This document shows, piece after piece, positions 7,613 to 14,211 of a DNA stretch of 33,032 bases. Below the pieces are notes generated by a model, which ran no database searches, was not told the origin of the DNA, and saw only the letters and a program-made list of their open reading frames with translations. The stretch's first letter is position 1. Each line of letters starts with the position of its first letter. The DNA comes from a virus. Both the position numbers and the translations under genes were made by a program. The stretch lies in IMG/VR virus record IMGVR_UViG_3300017726_000035, positions 1 to 33,032 of that record; one strand, given 5' to 3'.

Positions 7613-7901
7613 TTTAAAAAATATAGAAATGGATGACCACAATTTATTATTGATAATTAGTTCTTTAATTGGTGCTTTAGGTATTAAGGAAGTATGGGGA
7701 ATTATAAAGCAGAAAATTGATATAGGAGCTAAAAAAGAAGAGAGAGAAGAAAGTTTTTATATTCAACAAATAAGTGAATTAACGAGCAAAATTGGTCAGC
7801 TTGAAAAGAAGATTGAAGTTTTGATTGAAGAAAATATACAACTTAGAGTAAAAGTTGAAAAGATGCAGAACAGATTAATAATGTCTGCAAAAAAAAAGTA
7901 A
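7602..7901 (+). CDS. Membrane-anchored coiled-coil protein of the lysis region, 99 aa
   Basis: ATG at 7602 is chosen over an in-frame GTG at 7563 because it overlaps the upstream stop. Residues about 12-33 (NLLLIISSLIGALGIKEVWG) could form one membrane or amphipathic segment. From about residue 45 the sequence is a clear coiled coil, with a heptad-like EESFYIQQISELTSKIGQLE run and onward to a basic KKK end. Its place 12 bases before the endolysin suggests a role in lysis, as a holin-like or spanin-like partner. The same architecture precedes amidases in other Bacteroidota phages as far as I recall. The exact role is unproven. Confidence 0.62.
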   Translation: MADNLKNIEMDDHNLLLIISSLIGALGIKEVWGIIKQKIDIGAKKEEREESFYIQQISELTSKIGQLEKKIEVLIEENIQLRVKVEKMQNRLIMSAKKK

Positions 7902-7913
7902 ATAAAAAAAGAA

Positions 7914-8447
7914 ATGAGGAAAATTAATCAAATACATATACATTGCTCAGCTACTAGAAAAATAGTAAATGCTGAGACTATAAGAAAATGGCATACCTCT
8001 GAACCTCGTAACTGGTCAGATATTGGGTATCATTTCGTTATTACAAATCAAATTGAAGTAGGCAGACCTTTACATAGAAATCCTGCCTCAGCTCGTGGAC
8101 ATAATTCTAATGCAATTGCTATTTGCTATGCAGGAGGGTTAAATCCTAAAACTGGAAAAGCAGAAGATACTAGAACACCAAGACAAAAAGAGTTATTAGT
8201 TAAATTAATAAAGAGATTAAAAACTAAGTTTCCAAATGCATCTATTCATGGACACAGGGATTTATCTCCTGACAAAAATAATGATGGTAAAATCGAAGAA
8301 TGGGAATTTATGAAGCAATGTCCTTGCTTTGATGCAGAAGTAGAGTATGCAGAGTTTCAGCCAAAGAATTTTAAACCAAAAAGTGCCTCAGCTCAAAAAC
8401 GAAAAAAAACAAAAAAAGAATCAACTAATGAAGAACAAGCAGACTGA
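7914..8447 (+). CDS. Endolysin: N-acetylmuramoyl-L-alanine amidase with EF-hand-like loop, 177 aa
   Basis: Amidase_2/PGRP-type zinc amidase that cleaves the lactyl-amide bond in peptidoglycan. Expected zinc ligands are visible: H10 in IHCSAT, H114 in GHRDLSP, and a C-terminal Cys in CPCFD (C136 or C138). Y39 in GYHF corresponds to the catalytic Tyr of T7 lysozyme. Between H114 and the Cys lies D120-x-N122-x-D124-G-K-I-E-E-W-E131, a complete 12-residue EF-hand-like calcium loop. No signal peptide is present, so export needs a holin. After residue ~150 there is a Lys/Ser-rich tail. The holin-like gene follows at 8538. Its end overlaps the next small gene. Confidence 0.9.
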   Translation: MRKINQIHIHCSATRKIVNAETIRKWHTSEPRNWSDIGYHFVITNQIEVGRPLHRNPASARGHNSNAIAICYAGGLNPKTGKAEDTRTPRQKELLVKLIKRLKTKFPNASIHGHRDLSPDKNNDGKIEEWEFMKQCPCFDAEVEYAEFQPKNFKPKSASAQKRKKTKKESTNEEQAD

Positions 8448-8541
8448 TTTAGAAGAATTAATAAAAAGCCTAGAGAATATTCCTGTTCCTGAAAGAACTT
8501 GCGATATTGAAGATGAAAATTGTGAAAGCTGTAGTGGATGA
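8428..8541 (+). CDS. Small acidic Cys protein between endolysin and holin, 37 aa
   Basis: ATG at 8428 lies 20 bases inside the end of the amidase gene, and its TGA (8539-8541) overlaps the holin-like start as ATGA. This double coupling is the main support. The N-terminal half is helical (LEELIKSLENI). The C-terminus has three cysteines (TCDIEDENCESCSG). There is no membrane segment. A role in lysis timing is possible, but the sequence gives no direct hint. Confidence 0.5.
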   Translation: MKNKQTDLEELIKSLENIPVPERTCDIEDENCESCSG

Positions 8542-8984
8542 AAAAATTAAAAGACACTAAAATAGGAACACTATTAAAAGAGAAAGCACCTAAAGTTTTA
8601 GAGATTATTGGAGATGTTCTACCATCTAATGGTACAATGGGAATATTAAAGAACATTATATCTAAAGACCCTGATTTAAGTCCTGAGGATAAAGAACAAC
8701 TACATAGACAAGTCGTTGAAATGTATAAACTAGAAGTAGAAGATAGAAACTCAGCTAGACAAAGAGAAGTTGAAATGGTTAAAGCTGGTTCTGATGACTG
8801 GATGATGAATGTAACTGGTATAATTGGTCTTTCTAGTTTTGTTTTTCTAATATTTGCTATTGTTTTTATCACAGTACCAGAATCAAATTCTGAATTATTA
8901 ATTCATACAACTGGAATTGTTGAGGGAATAGTGCTTTCAATTGTTGGATATTACTTTGGTTCTATAGCTAAAAAGAACAACTAA
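8538..8984 (+). CDS. Holin-like membrane protein, 148 aa
   Basis: The protein has a cytoplasmic helical N-terminus, then a conserved charged stretch with EVEDRNSARQREVE before the membrane part. Two hydrophobic segments follow at about residues 93-112 and 121-141, the second ending in GYYFGSIAKK. The DR-x-SAR-x-REV box followed by two TM helices and a YYFGS end is typical of the 3TM-holin-like family found next to endolysins and in gene-transfer-agent release cassettes. It would make the inner-membrane lesions that release the amidase. It is co-translated with the small gene upstream (ATGA). Confidence 0.78.
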   Translation: MKKLKDTKIGTLLKEKAPKVLEIIGDVLPSNGTMGILKNIISKDPDLSPEDKEQLHRQVVEMYKLEVEDRNSARQREVEMVKAGSDDWMMNVTGIIGLSSFVFLIFAIVFITVPESNSELLIHTTGIVEGIVLSIVGYYFGSIAKKNN

Positions 8985-9017
8985 TAAAAAATTTTATATA
9001 TTTGACAAACTTGTTGA

Positions 9018-10079
9018 ATGAAATCTCATAAAAAAAGATGGAGGGATAAAGGTAATCCTCGTTATCGCCTCAACTCAGACGAAGCACAAATTATAAACGA
9101 TTATAGAAGATTAAAACAGGAAGCAGAAGCTGAGGGTTTAAATCCAAATGATATTCATAGTGGTTGGATAAAAAACAAAAAAGCCAGTTTATATTTTAAA
9201 AATCCAAATTTTAAACAAAACGATTTAAAGGAGTTTAAGCAACAATTACTAAACGAACTTAAAGAATATTCACCTAACTTTGAAAAGATTGTAAAACCTA
9301 AGGTAAATGATGGACATTGCCTTTTAATATCTCCTGCGGATATTCATATCGGTAAATTATGTAAATCTTTTGTAAGTGGTGAAGAATACAATAAGCAAAT
9401 AGCAGTTCAAAGAACTTTAGAGGCTATTGATGGCATATTACAAAAGAGTAATGGTTTTAATATAGATAAATTAATTCTAGTTATTGGTAATGATGCAATG
9501 CATATTGACACATCAAGCGGAGGAAAGACTACAAAAGGAACAGTTCAGGATGTTGATGGTATGTTTTTTGAGCATTTTCACATTGCAAAAAGATTATATA
9601 TTAATATTATTGAAACTCTGGTTTCTTTTTATCCAGATTTACACGTTGTTTATAATAGTAGTAATCACGATTATTTGACTGGGTTTTGTTTAGCAGATAC
9701 GATAGCAACATACTACAGAAAAAGCAAGAATATAACTTTTGATATTAGTTTACAACATAGAAAGTATTATACGTATTATGATAATCTAATAGGTTCTACT
9801 CATGGAGATGGTGCTAAATGGGATTTATTGCCTTTATTAATGGCAGATGAGTGTTCAGAATGGAGTAGATGCAAGTATAGATATATGTTTACACATCACG
9901 TGCACCACAAAATATCAAAGGATTTGATAGGTTGTACTTTAAGCAGTTTCCGTAGTCCTAGTCCTGCAGATAGTTGGCATTCTAAAATGGGATATACTTC
10001 TTCTAATAATCAAGGTATTGAGGGAGTAGTGTTTTCAAAGCATAATGGACAAGTTGCTAGAATAACACATTTGTTCTAG
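9018..10079 (+). CDS. Calcineurin-like metallophosphoesterase, 353 aa
   Basis: All five metallophosphoesterase motifs are in order: D108-x-H110 in SPADIHIG, GND (157-159), NHD (216-218), HGD (262-264) and HHVHH (293-297). These bind a dinuclear metal centre. The basic N-terminal ~90 residues (KSHKKRWRDKG, later an Asp/Lys-rich helix) may bind DNA. Similar proteins occur in many phages as putative nucleases or phosphodiesterases related to Mre11/SbcD, but here no SbcC partner is seen. It stands after the lysis genes and ends in the 11-bp repeat at 10077. A TATATTTG at 8996-9003 upstream lacks a well-spaced TTG. Substrate unknown. Confidence 0.85.
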   Translation: MKSHKKRWRDKGNPRYRLNSDEAQIINDYRRLKQEAEAEGLNPNDIHSGWIKNKKASLYFKNPNFKQNDLKEFKQQLLNELKEYSPNFEKIVKPKVNDGHCLLISPADIHIGKLCKSFVSGEEYNKQIAVQRTLEAIDGILQKSNGFNIDKLILVIGNDAMHIDTSSGGKTTKGTVQDVDGMFFEHFHIAKRLYINIIETLVSFYPDLHVVYNSSNHDYLTGFCLADTIATYYRKSKNITFDISLQHRKYYTYYDNLIGSTHGDGAKWDLLPLLMADECSEWSRCKYRYMFTHHVHHKISKDLIGCTLSSFRSPSPADSWHSKMGYTSSNNQGIEGVVFSKHNGQVARITHLF

Positions 10080-10102
10080 CCACCCTATAGCCACCCTATA
10101 CC
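10077..10102 (+). repeat. Tandem 11-bp repeat (TAGCCACCCTA x2), left array
   Basis: Two perfect copies of TAGCCACCCTA (10077-10087, 10088-10098) are followed by TACC. The first copy begins with the stop codon of the phosphoesterase gene. A one-strand purine tract of A and G (10107-10133) follows, and then the promoter at 10147. The same order of repeat, purine tract and promoter occurs at 22025-22181. A spacing of 11 bp puts the copies on one face of the helix, as for an operator or replication iterons. Confidence 0.7.
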
Positions 10103-10146
10103 AATAAGAAAAGAAAAAGAAAAAGAAAAGATTTTTTGCTTCCGAT

Positions 10147-10177
10147 TTGGTTCGTATTATAATTATACTTATAATTG
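10147..10177 (+). promoter_or_regulatory. Promoter of the early region (Bacteroidota type)
   Basis: TTG (10147-10149) and TATAATTG (10170-10177) are separated by 20 bp. The 15 bases GATTTGGTTCGTATT (10144-10158) recur at 22148-22162 in the promoter of the gene at 22207, with the same spacing to the second box. It would drive the long rightward cluster from 10201. Confidence 0.68.
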
Positions 10178-10200
10178 TAAAGAATTTAAAAATTAACAAA

Positions 10201-10491
10201 ATGAAAACATTTAAAAACGTAAAATTATTTCAATCACAAGATAGACAAGGATTTTTAATTTCTTTAGATATTGAAGATTTAAAAAATGATACATACTCAG
10301 AAGAAAAATTAATCAATTGGTTAAAAAATAATCATAATGAAATTTATTGGGATATTGAATTGCATGAAAATGGAACTGTGAATTTAGAACAATATACAGA
10401 TGGCTATAGAATTGTGTTCAGTGGAGACAATGGAATTTTTATTCTTGAAGAGGTAGAAATTGAAAGAATAGTATTTAATCCAATGACATAA
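10201..10491 (+). CDS. First early-region gene, unknown protein, 96 aa
   Basis: The start at ATG 10201 is preferred over upstream in-frame alternative starts at 10147 and beyond because the promoter boxes lie at 10147-10177 and an A-rich leader (TTAACAAA) precedes this ATG. The protein is acidic and alternates short strands and helices: FLISLDIEDLKND, a helical EEKLINWLKNNHNE, then strands ending in RIVFNPMT. There are no membrane segments and no family I recognise. As the first gene behind a strong promoter it may be an early host-takeover protein; this is inference. Confidence 0.68.
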   Translation: MKTFKNVKLFQSQDRQGFLISLDIEDLKNDTYSEEKLINWLKNNHNEIYWDIELHENGTVNLEQYTDGYRIVFSGDNGIFILEEVEIERIVFNPMT

Positions 10492-10538
10492 AATAATTAA
10501 AAAAACAACTAAATAATAACTAATAAAAAACGAAAATT

Positions 10539-10730
10539 ATGCAACTAAATAGATATAAACAAAATTTAAGAATCGAAGGAAATAGAGTTATCAGTTACGT
10601 AACACACGTTGCTACAATTGACTGGTCAAACAGAGAACTACATCAACTAGGTTGGTGGAGTATGACAACTCAGAAGCATATTAATTACGTAGCTAGAGAA
10701 TATAATCTAGATTTAATTGATAAATCATGA
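10539..10730 (+). CDS. Small conserved-type phage protein, 63 aa
   Basis: The reading has a strand-rich start (RIEGNRVISYVTHVATID), then GWWSMTTQKHINYVA and a short C-terminal helix. I recall the pattern SYxTHVAxI...GWxSxTTxKHINYVA from small proteins in many phages and mobile elements (DUF8033-like), without known function. Its stop overlaps the start of the next gene as ATGA, giving translational coupling. The leader (AATAAAAAACGAAAATT) is A-rich as in other genes here. Confidence 0.68.
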   Translation: MQLNRYKQNLRIEGNRVISYVTHVATIDWSNRELHQLGWWSMTTQKHINYVAREYNLDLIDKS

Positions 10731-10942
10731 GTGATAAAAAACAAATGTATGTGCATGAAACCCTGACGTTCTTTGAGGACTCAGGGGAATTGCACATAGA
10801 ATGCGAACAAGGTTGGATTGTGTGGAACTTAGAGACTTTATACAATGATATTCCTCACATGTTACAATATTGTTTAGAAGAACATAAGAAAAAAGATAAA
10901 AGAATAAAACAAGAAATAACTGATATTTGTAAGAAAAAATAA
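10727..10942 (+). CDS. Unknown small protein, 71 aa
   Basis: Coupled to the upstream gene through an ATGA overlap. The protein is acidic in its first two thirds and strongly basic at the end (KKKDKRIKQEITDICKKK). A predicted helix covers residues ~38-65. There is no recognisable domain. Trp, His and Cys are more common than in the neighbours. It is part of the early string of small genes. Confidence 0.62.
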   Translation: MSDKKQMYVHETLTFFEDSGELHIECEQGWIVWNLETLYNDIPHMLQYCLEEHKKKDKRIKQEITDICKKK

Positions 10943-10956
10943 TTATATTTACAAAT

Positions 10957-11133
10957 ATGAATACAAAAAATAAAATTATGAGTAGACAAATTAGTTACAC
11001 GACAAGAACATTTTATGTTCCTGCAGAAAAAATTGATACACTTGTAGAATTTCAAAACAAGTGCAAATCAAATGGACACAAATCTTATTCCGAGGTTTTG
11101 TTAAAACTGATGGAGCAATACAATGAAAAATGA
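10957..11133 (+). CDS. Ribbon-helix-helix-like protein, 58 aa
   Basis: The stop TGA (11131-11133) overlaps the next start as ATGA. A second in-frame ATG at 10978 could be the true start. The sequence fits a ribbon-helix-helix (CopG/Arc-type) fold: beta strand TTRTFYVP, helix A EKIDTLVEFQNKCKSNG, a turn, then helix B SYSEVLLKLMEQYNEK. Such proteins dimerise and put paired strands into the DNA major groove. It is a candidate transcription regulator of the early region and could act on the repeats at 10077 or 22025. No antitoxin-partner evidence is seen. Confidence 0.62.
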   Translation: MNTKNKIMSRQISYTTRTFYVPAEKIDTLVEFQNKCKSNGHKSYSEVLLKLMEQYNEK

Positions 11134-11492
11134 CTAGGCAAGAAGAATATATTTTGCATAGAATAAACGAACAAAGCCATGAATGGTTTGCTCACGAAAC
11201 TAGTTCTTATAACTACGATAGATTATTAAACTTGATAAAAGCTATCAAATATAATTACCAGTTGCTTGAGAATATGAAAAAGACTGGACACCTAAATATG
11301 AATAAACTAGAAATTCATAAAAACAGGATGGACAGATACATGCAAAAAGTAGAAAATATTGACTGCATTTTAAAAGAAAACAACTATAACTACAATCCAA
11401 AAAGGATTGAAATAATCAAAAAAACAATCACTAAACTTAAATATTATGAAAATCAAAAAAATAGCCGAAGATTACAACCTTACAAAGGATGA
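11130..11492 (+). CDS. Unknown helical protein, 120 aa
   Basis: Translationally coupled to the ribbon-helix-helix-like gene (ATGA). The protein is almost fully helical and basic, rich in Asn, Tyr, Lys and Ile, with a possible coiled coil at residues ~28-60 and a basic C-terminus. Its 3' end overlaps the next gene by 47 bases in another frame, an unusually long overlap for this genome. I do not recognise the family; a nucleic-acid-binding accessory protein is possible. Confidence 0.62.
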   Translation: MTRQEEYILHRINEQSHEWFAHETSSYNYDRLLNLIKAIKYNYQLLENMKKTGHLNMNKLEIHKNRMDRYMQKVENIDCILKENNYNYNPKRIEIIKKTITKLKYYENQKNSRRLQPYKG

Positions 11493-11820
11493 CTTTTGGC
11501 AACACAGACAGTCAGGCAAATGGATTCTAACCCACAGTGCTTGCGAAAAAATAGCTAAAAAATGTAAGATACAGTTTGGAGCTCCTACCATATTTAGAGA
11601 TGACAATAAGAACATCGCTATGGTTGGGGATGCGAAACGTGGAAACACTGTAGTATGGTCCACTGGAGAGGCTTGTCCAGAGAATTGCAGAATGGCATAT
11701 CCTTTCAGCATGGCAGAAAAGAGACTCAAAGATAGACTCGTTCTTAAATTAATCGATGCTCATGAATATGGTATCAGTTCAGAAGAAGAAGCTGAGGCAT
11801 TTGAAAAAAGAAACTCGTGA
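11446..11820 (+). CDS. Conserved phage DNA-metabolism-type protein, 124 aa
   Basis: The N-terminal half contains FWQHRQSGKWILTHSACEKIA, then FGAPTIFRDDNKNIAMVGDA. The C-terminal half has the signature AEKRLKDRLVLKLIDAHEYG followed by SEEEAEAFEK. I have seen this MAEKRxxDRxxLKL...YG.SEEEA pattern in uncharacterised phage proteins next to recombination and nuclease genes. It resembles parts of single-strand annealing proteins, but I cannot assign it to a named family. The next gene is an exonuclease-like protein, so a recombination partner role is plausible. Its TGA overlaps the next ATG. Confidence 0.65.
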   Translation: MKIKKIAEDYNLTKDDFWQHRQSGKWILTHSACEKIAKKCKIQFGAPTIFRDDNKNIAMVGDAKRGNTVVWSTGEACPENCRMAYPFSMAEKRLKDRLVLKLIDAHEYGISSEEEAEAFEKRNS

Positions 11821-12482
11821 TGACAGATGTATCAAAATTCAGAATCCGTTGTTCTGCTATAAATAAAATTATGGCAAAGCCAACTGGAAAAAGATTGGTG
11901 TCTGCAGGAGCAGAAACATTCTTAAAACAATGGTACATTGAAAAAGTGTATAAAAGAAAGCCAGACATATATTCTAAATACATGGATAAAGGTGTTACTA
12001 TGGAAGATAATTCGATAGATTTTATTAGTGATTATCTAAACTATGATAGTTTAATGAAAAACGATGAATGGTTGGAGAATGACTATATGCATGGAACACC
12101 AGATGTTATTACAGATGATTGTATCATAGAGGTAAAAAACTCTTGGGATTGCTTTACGTTTCCATTACTAGAAACAGAATGTCCTAAAAAAGACTATTTC
12201 TATCAATGTCAAGGATATATGCACCTAACAGGACATAAAAAAGCCAAGTTAATTTACGTTCTAATGGACACTCCTGAGCATTTAATTCAAAAAGAATATA
12301 GATACAAAGGAGATAATAATCCATTTGAATACGAGGATTTTAGGAAAAAATACCTTTTTAGTGATGTCAAAGATGAATACAGAATAAAAGTATTTAATAT
12401 TGATTATGACCAAGAAGTAATTAACACAATAGAAGACAGAGTCAAATTATGCAGAGAATACTTAAAAAATATAAAAAAATGA
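11820..12482 (+). CDS. PD-(D/E)XK exonuclease-like protein (YqaJ/RecB type), 220 aa
   Basis: ATG at 11820 is chosen over the in-frame GTG at 11817; it overlaps the upstream TGA. The nuclease core is visible: E62 in GVTMEDNS, D95 in HGTPDVITDD, and E104-V-K106 in IIEVKNSW. Then comes QCQGYMHLTG, the Gln-containing helix common in lambda-exonuclease/YqaJ-like and RecB-family nucleases. It would resect DNA ends for recombination or degrade DNA. The gene before it may be an annealing-type partner, as in lambda exo/bet, though that is inference. The next gene is coupled through ATGA. Confidence 0.8.
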   Translation: MTDVSKFRIRCSAINKIMAKPTGKRLVSAGAETFLKQWYIEKVYKRKPDIYSKYMDKGVTMEDNSIDFISDYLNYDSLMKNDEWLENDYMHGTPDVITDDCIIEVKNSWDCFTFPLLETECPKKDYFYQCQGYMHLTGHKKAKLIYVLMDTPEHLIQKEYRYKGDNNPFEYEDFRKKYLFSDVKDEYRIKVFNIDYDQEVINTIEDRVKLCREYLKNIKK

Positions 12483-13231
12483 AAAATATATATCATTATA
12501 TGGTTAATGAAAAAATTGACCTAGATAAAATTAAAATTAAAAAATCTTATGATTATCATAAATTCAGACTAATGGCTGATAATAGACAAATAAATACTCA
12601 ACATTTAGCCAGATTAAAAGAGTCTATGAAAGAAGATTATTTGTTTACAGTTATAATAGTAAATGAACATTTCCAAGTATGTGATGGACAACATAGGTTT
12701 ATGGCTTGCAGGGATTTAAAACTGCCAATTTATTACGTAGTTTGCAAGGGTTACGGAATAAAAGAAGTAACGACATACAATGAACAAACATCAAACTGGA
12801 GTGTTAAAAATTATCTAGATAGATACGTAACAAATGAATATCCTGAATACATTAATTATAAAATTTTCCAGAAGAAATATGGTTTTCCTCATAGAGCAAA
12901 TATTACATTACTTTGTGGAGAAGATTACAGAACTCACGAACTACTATTTAAAAAAGGAACTTTTAAAATTAATAACCTACAAAGAGCAATTGATTATGCA
13001 GAGCAAATAACTAAAACTAAAAAACTATATAAAGATTATAAACGAAATAATTTTATAGGTGCGTTATATAAACTGATGCAGAAAGATGTTTTTAGTATGG
13101 ATGAGTTTCTTAAAAAGTTTGAAATAAAATCATCTATGATGAAGAACTGTACTACAGTAAAAGAGTATATTGATATTATAGAAGAAATATATAATTTCAA
13201 AAGAACACAAAAAGTAAATTTAAGATTTTAA
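12479..13231 (+). CDS. ParB/Srx-domain protein (first of three), 250 aa
   Basis: ATG at 12479 overlaps the nuclease stop (ATGA) and is preferred over 12449. Residues ~40-90 form a ParB/sulfiredoxin-like N-terminal domain: RQINTQHLARLKESM, then the nucleotide-binding motif CDGQHRFMACRDLKLPIYY. The rest is helical, with many Lys/Tyr/Asn and no clear partition-type helix-turn-helix. This is therefore not a plasmid-type ParB. Solitary domains of this kind in phages act as CTP/ATP-binding switches or nucleases. Its place after the exonuclease suggests a DNA-transaction role. Confidence 0.75.
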   Translation: MKNIYHYMVNEKIDLDKIKIKKSYDYHKFRLMADNRQINTQHLARLKESMKEDYLFTVIIVNEHFQVCDGQHRFMACRDLKLPIYYVVCKGYGIKEVTTYNEQTSNWSVKNYLDRYVTNEYPEYINYKIFQKKYGFPHRANITLLCGEDYRTHELLFKKGTFKINNLQRAIDYAEQITKTKKLYKDYKRNNFIGALYKLMQKDVFSMDEFLKKFEIKSSMMKNCTTVKEYIDIIEEIYNFKRTQKVNLRF

Positions 13232-13248
13232 CAATAAAATAAATAAAG

Positions 13249-13509
13249 ATGGAAAAACAAAAAATAGTCTATTGTGGTGGAGGGAAAAAAATGGGAGCAG
13301 ATTGGCTCAAGGTAACCGTTCACCTAGACAAAGTAAAAGAACATGTATTTGAGTATAAAGGAAAACACTATCTCAAATTAAATGTAAATGTCAAAGAACA
13401 AGCAGACCAATACGGAAAAGATGTTTCGTTAAGTGTTGATACTTATCAGCCAGAAGAACAAAAATCTGCCGAGGTCAAAGTAAATGAAAGTGAAGATTTA
13501 CCATTCTAA
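13249..13509 (+). CDS. Single-stranded DNA-binding-like protein with SSB C-terminal tip, 86 aa
   Basis: The C-terminus is acidic and ends in EDLPF, the type of tip with which bacterial SSB proteins recruit partner proteins (DDLPF in Bacteroidota, DDIPF in E. coli). Before it lies a beta-rich core: WLKVTVHLDKV, YKGKHYLKLNVNVKE, VSLSVDTYQP. This could be a short OB-fold, although 86 residues is small compared with the ~110-residue OB domain of host SSB. It precedes the replication genes with a TAATG junction to the next gene. An SSB-binding mimic that competes for the host SSB partners is the alternative. Confidence 0.65.
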   Translation: MEKQKIVYCGGGKKMGADWLKVTVHLDKVKEHVFEYKGKHYLKLNVNVKEQADQYGKDVSLSVDTYQPEEQKSAEVKVNESEDLPF

Positions 13510-13790
13510 TGACTAGCGATTACAGATATGAGCATATATTAGGGGATGCTGAAAGACAACGCATCTCCTATCTATTGCTCACAAATAAAAAACCAATCAA
13601 TTACATATCGTCTAAATTCGGACTATCTAAGAGGTTTTTAACTCATTTATATATTAACCTACAAAAAACAACAAGAACGGATTTAGGAAGTAAGACCGAA
13701 CCATACTACACTGACGAAATGGATTATGGTAGAACACCAGAATACAAATGGTCGGAACTTTCAGCTAATGAAATAAAAGATTATATTTAA
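13509..13790 (+). CDS. Small HTH-like protein, 93 aa
   Basis: It starts within the stop of the SSB-like gene (TAATG). Residues ~28-52 (INYISSKFGLSKRFLTHLY) look like a helix-turn-helix, with the GLS turn in the expected place. The C-terminal half is polar and acidic with no clear fold. A DNA-binding accessory or regulator of the replication operon is likely. The HTH score by eye is moderate. It could be a replication-initiation helper. Confidence 0.58.
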   Translation: MTSDYRYEHILGDAERQRISYLLLTNKKPINYISSKFGLSKRFLTHLYINLQKTTRTDLGSKTEPYYTDEMDYGRTPEYKWSELSANEIKDYI

Positions 13791-13812
13791 TAGAACAGAT
13801 AAAAAAAATAAA

Positions 13813-14211
13813 ATGAACAATTTACCTTGGTTTAAATTCGACCCATCACAATGGCTCACAGGTTCAATATCCTTTGAAAGAAAATCAATTAAAGGAGCAT
13901 TTATTGACTTGATGTGTTATTACTGGTCAAAAAAATGTGAAATGACTATAGCTCAAGCAAAACAAGTAACAGGCAGAGAATGGAAGGAACTTTTACGTTC
14001 TGGAGTTGTGAAAGTAGATAATGACATTGTGAGAATAGATGCTTTAAAAAATCAATATGATAAGATGTTAATTGACTATGAACGTGCTGTTGCTAATGGG
14101 CGAAAAGGTGGATTAGCCAAAGCAAAGAAAACTAAAAAAATTACTTACGATAATAACAATCTTTTGAAAGTACAGCCAGAAGTTCTTAAATTACTAGGAA
14201 ATGACAAATGA
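13813..14211 (+). CDS. DUF1376-type replication protein / helicase-loader-like, 132 aa
   Basis: The N-terminus (LPWFKFDPSQWLTGSIS...GAFIDLMCYYWSKK) has the winged-helix replication domain of DUF1376-type phage proteins (FDP...WL.G.I...G.F..L...YW). These often sit directly before a DnaB-type helicase, as here. It ends with the NGRKGGLAKAKK basic stretch that usually links to a second, variable half. That second half is short here (about 30 residues), so the protein is on the small side. It would bring the helicase to the origin. It overlaps the helicase gene by 11 bases. Confidence 0.68.
   Translation: MNNLPWFKFDPSQWLTGSISFERKSIKGAFIDLMCYYWSKKCEMTIAQAKQVTGREWKELLRSGVVKVDNDIVRIDALKNQYDKMLIDYERAVANGRKGGLAKAKKTKKITYDNNNLLKVQPEVLKLLGNDK

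Noticed and set aside
8393-8872. Minus-strand open reading of 159 codons opposite the holin region
   Set aside because: It is the shadow of three coupled plus-strand genes with clear functions.
8996-9003. TATATTTG box as promoter of the phosphoesterase gene
   Set aside because: The nearest upstream TTG is about 40 bases away, outside the 17-21 bp spacing; left as weak.
10927-10951. TTG and TATATTTA as promoter of the ribbon-helix-helix-like gene
   Set aside because: The 14-bp spacing is too short and a start there would leave almost no leader, unless the start is the ATG at 10978.
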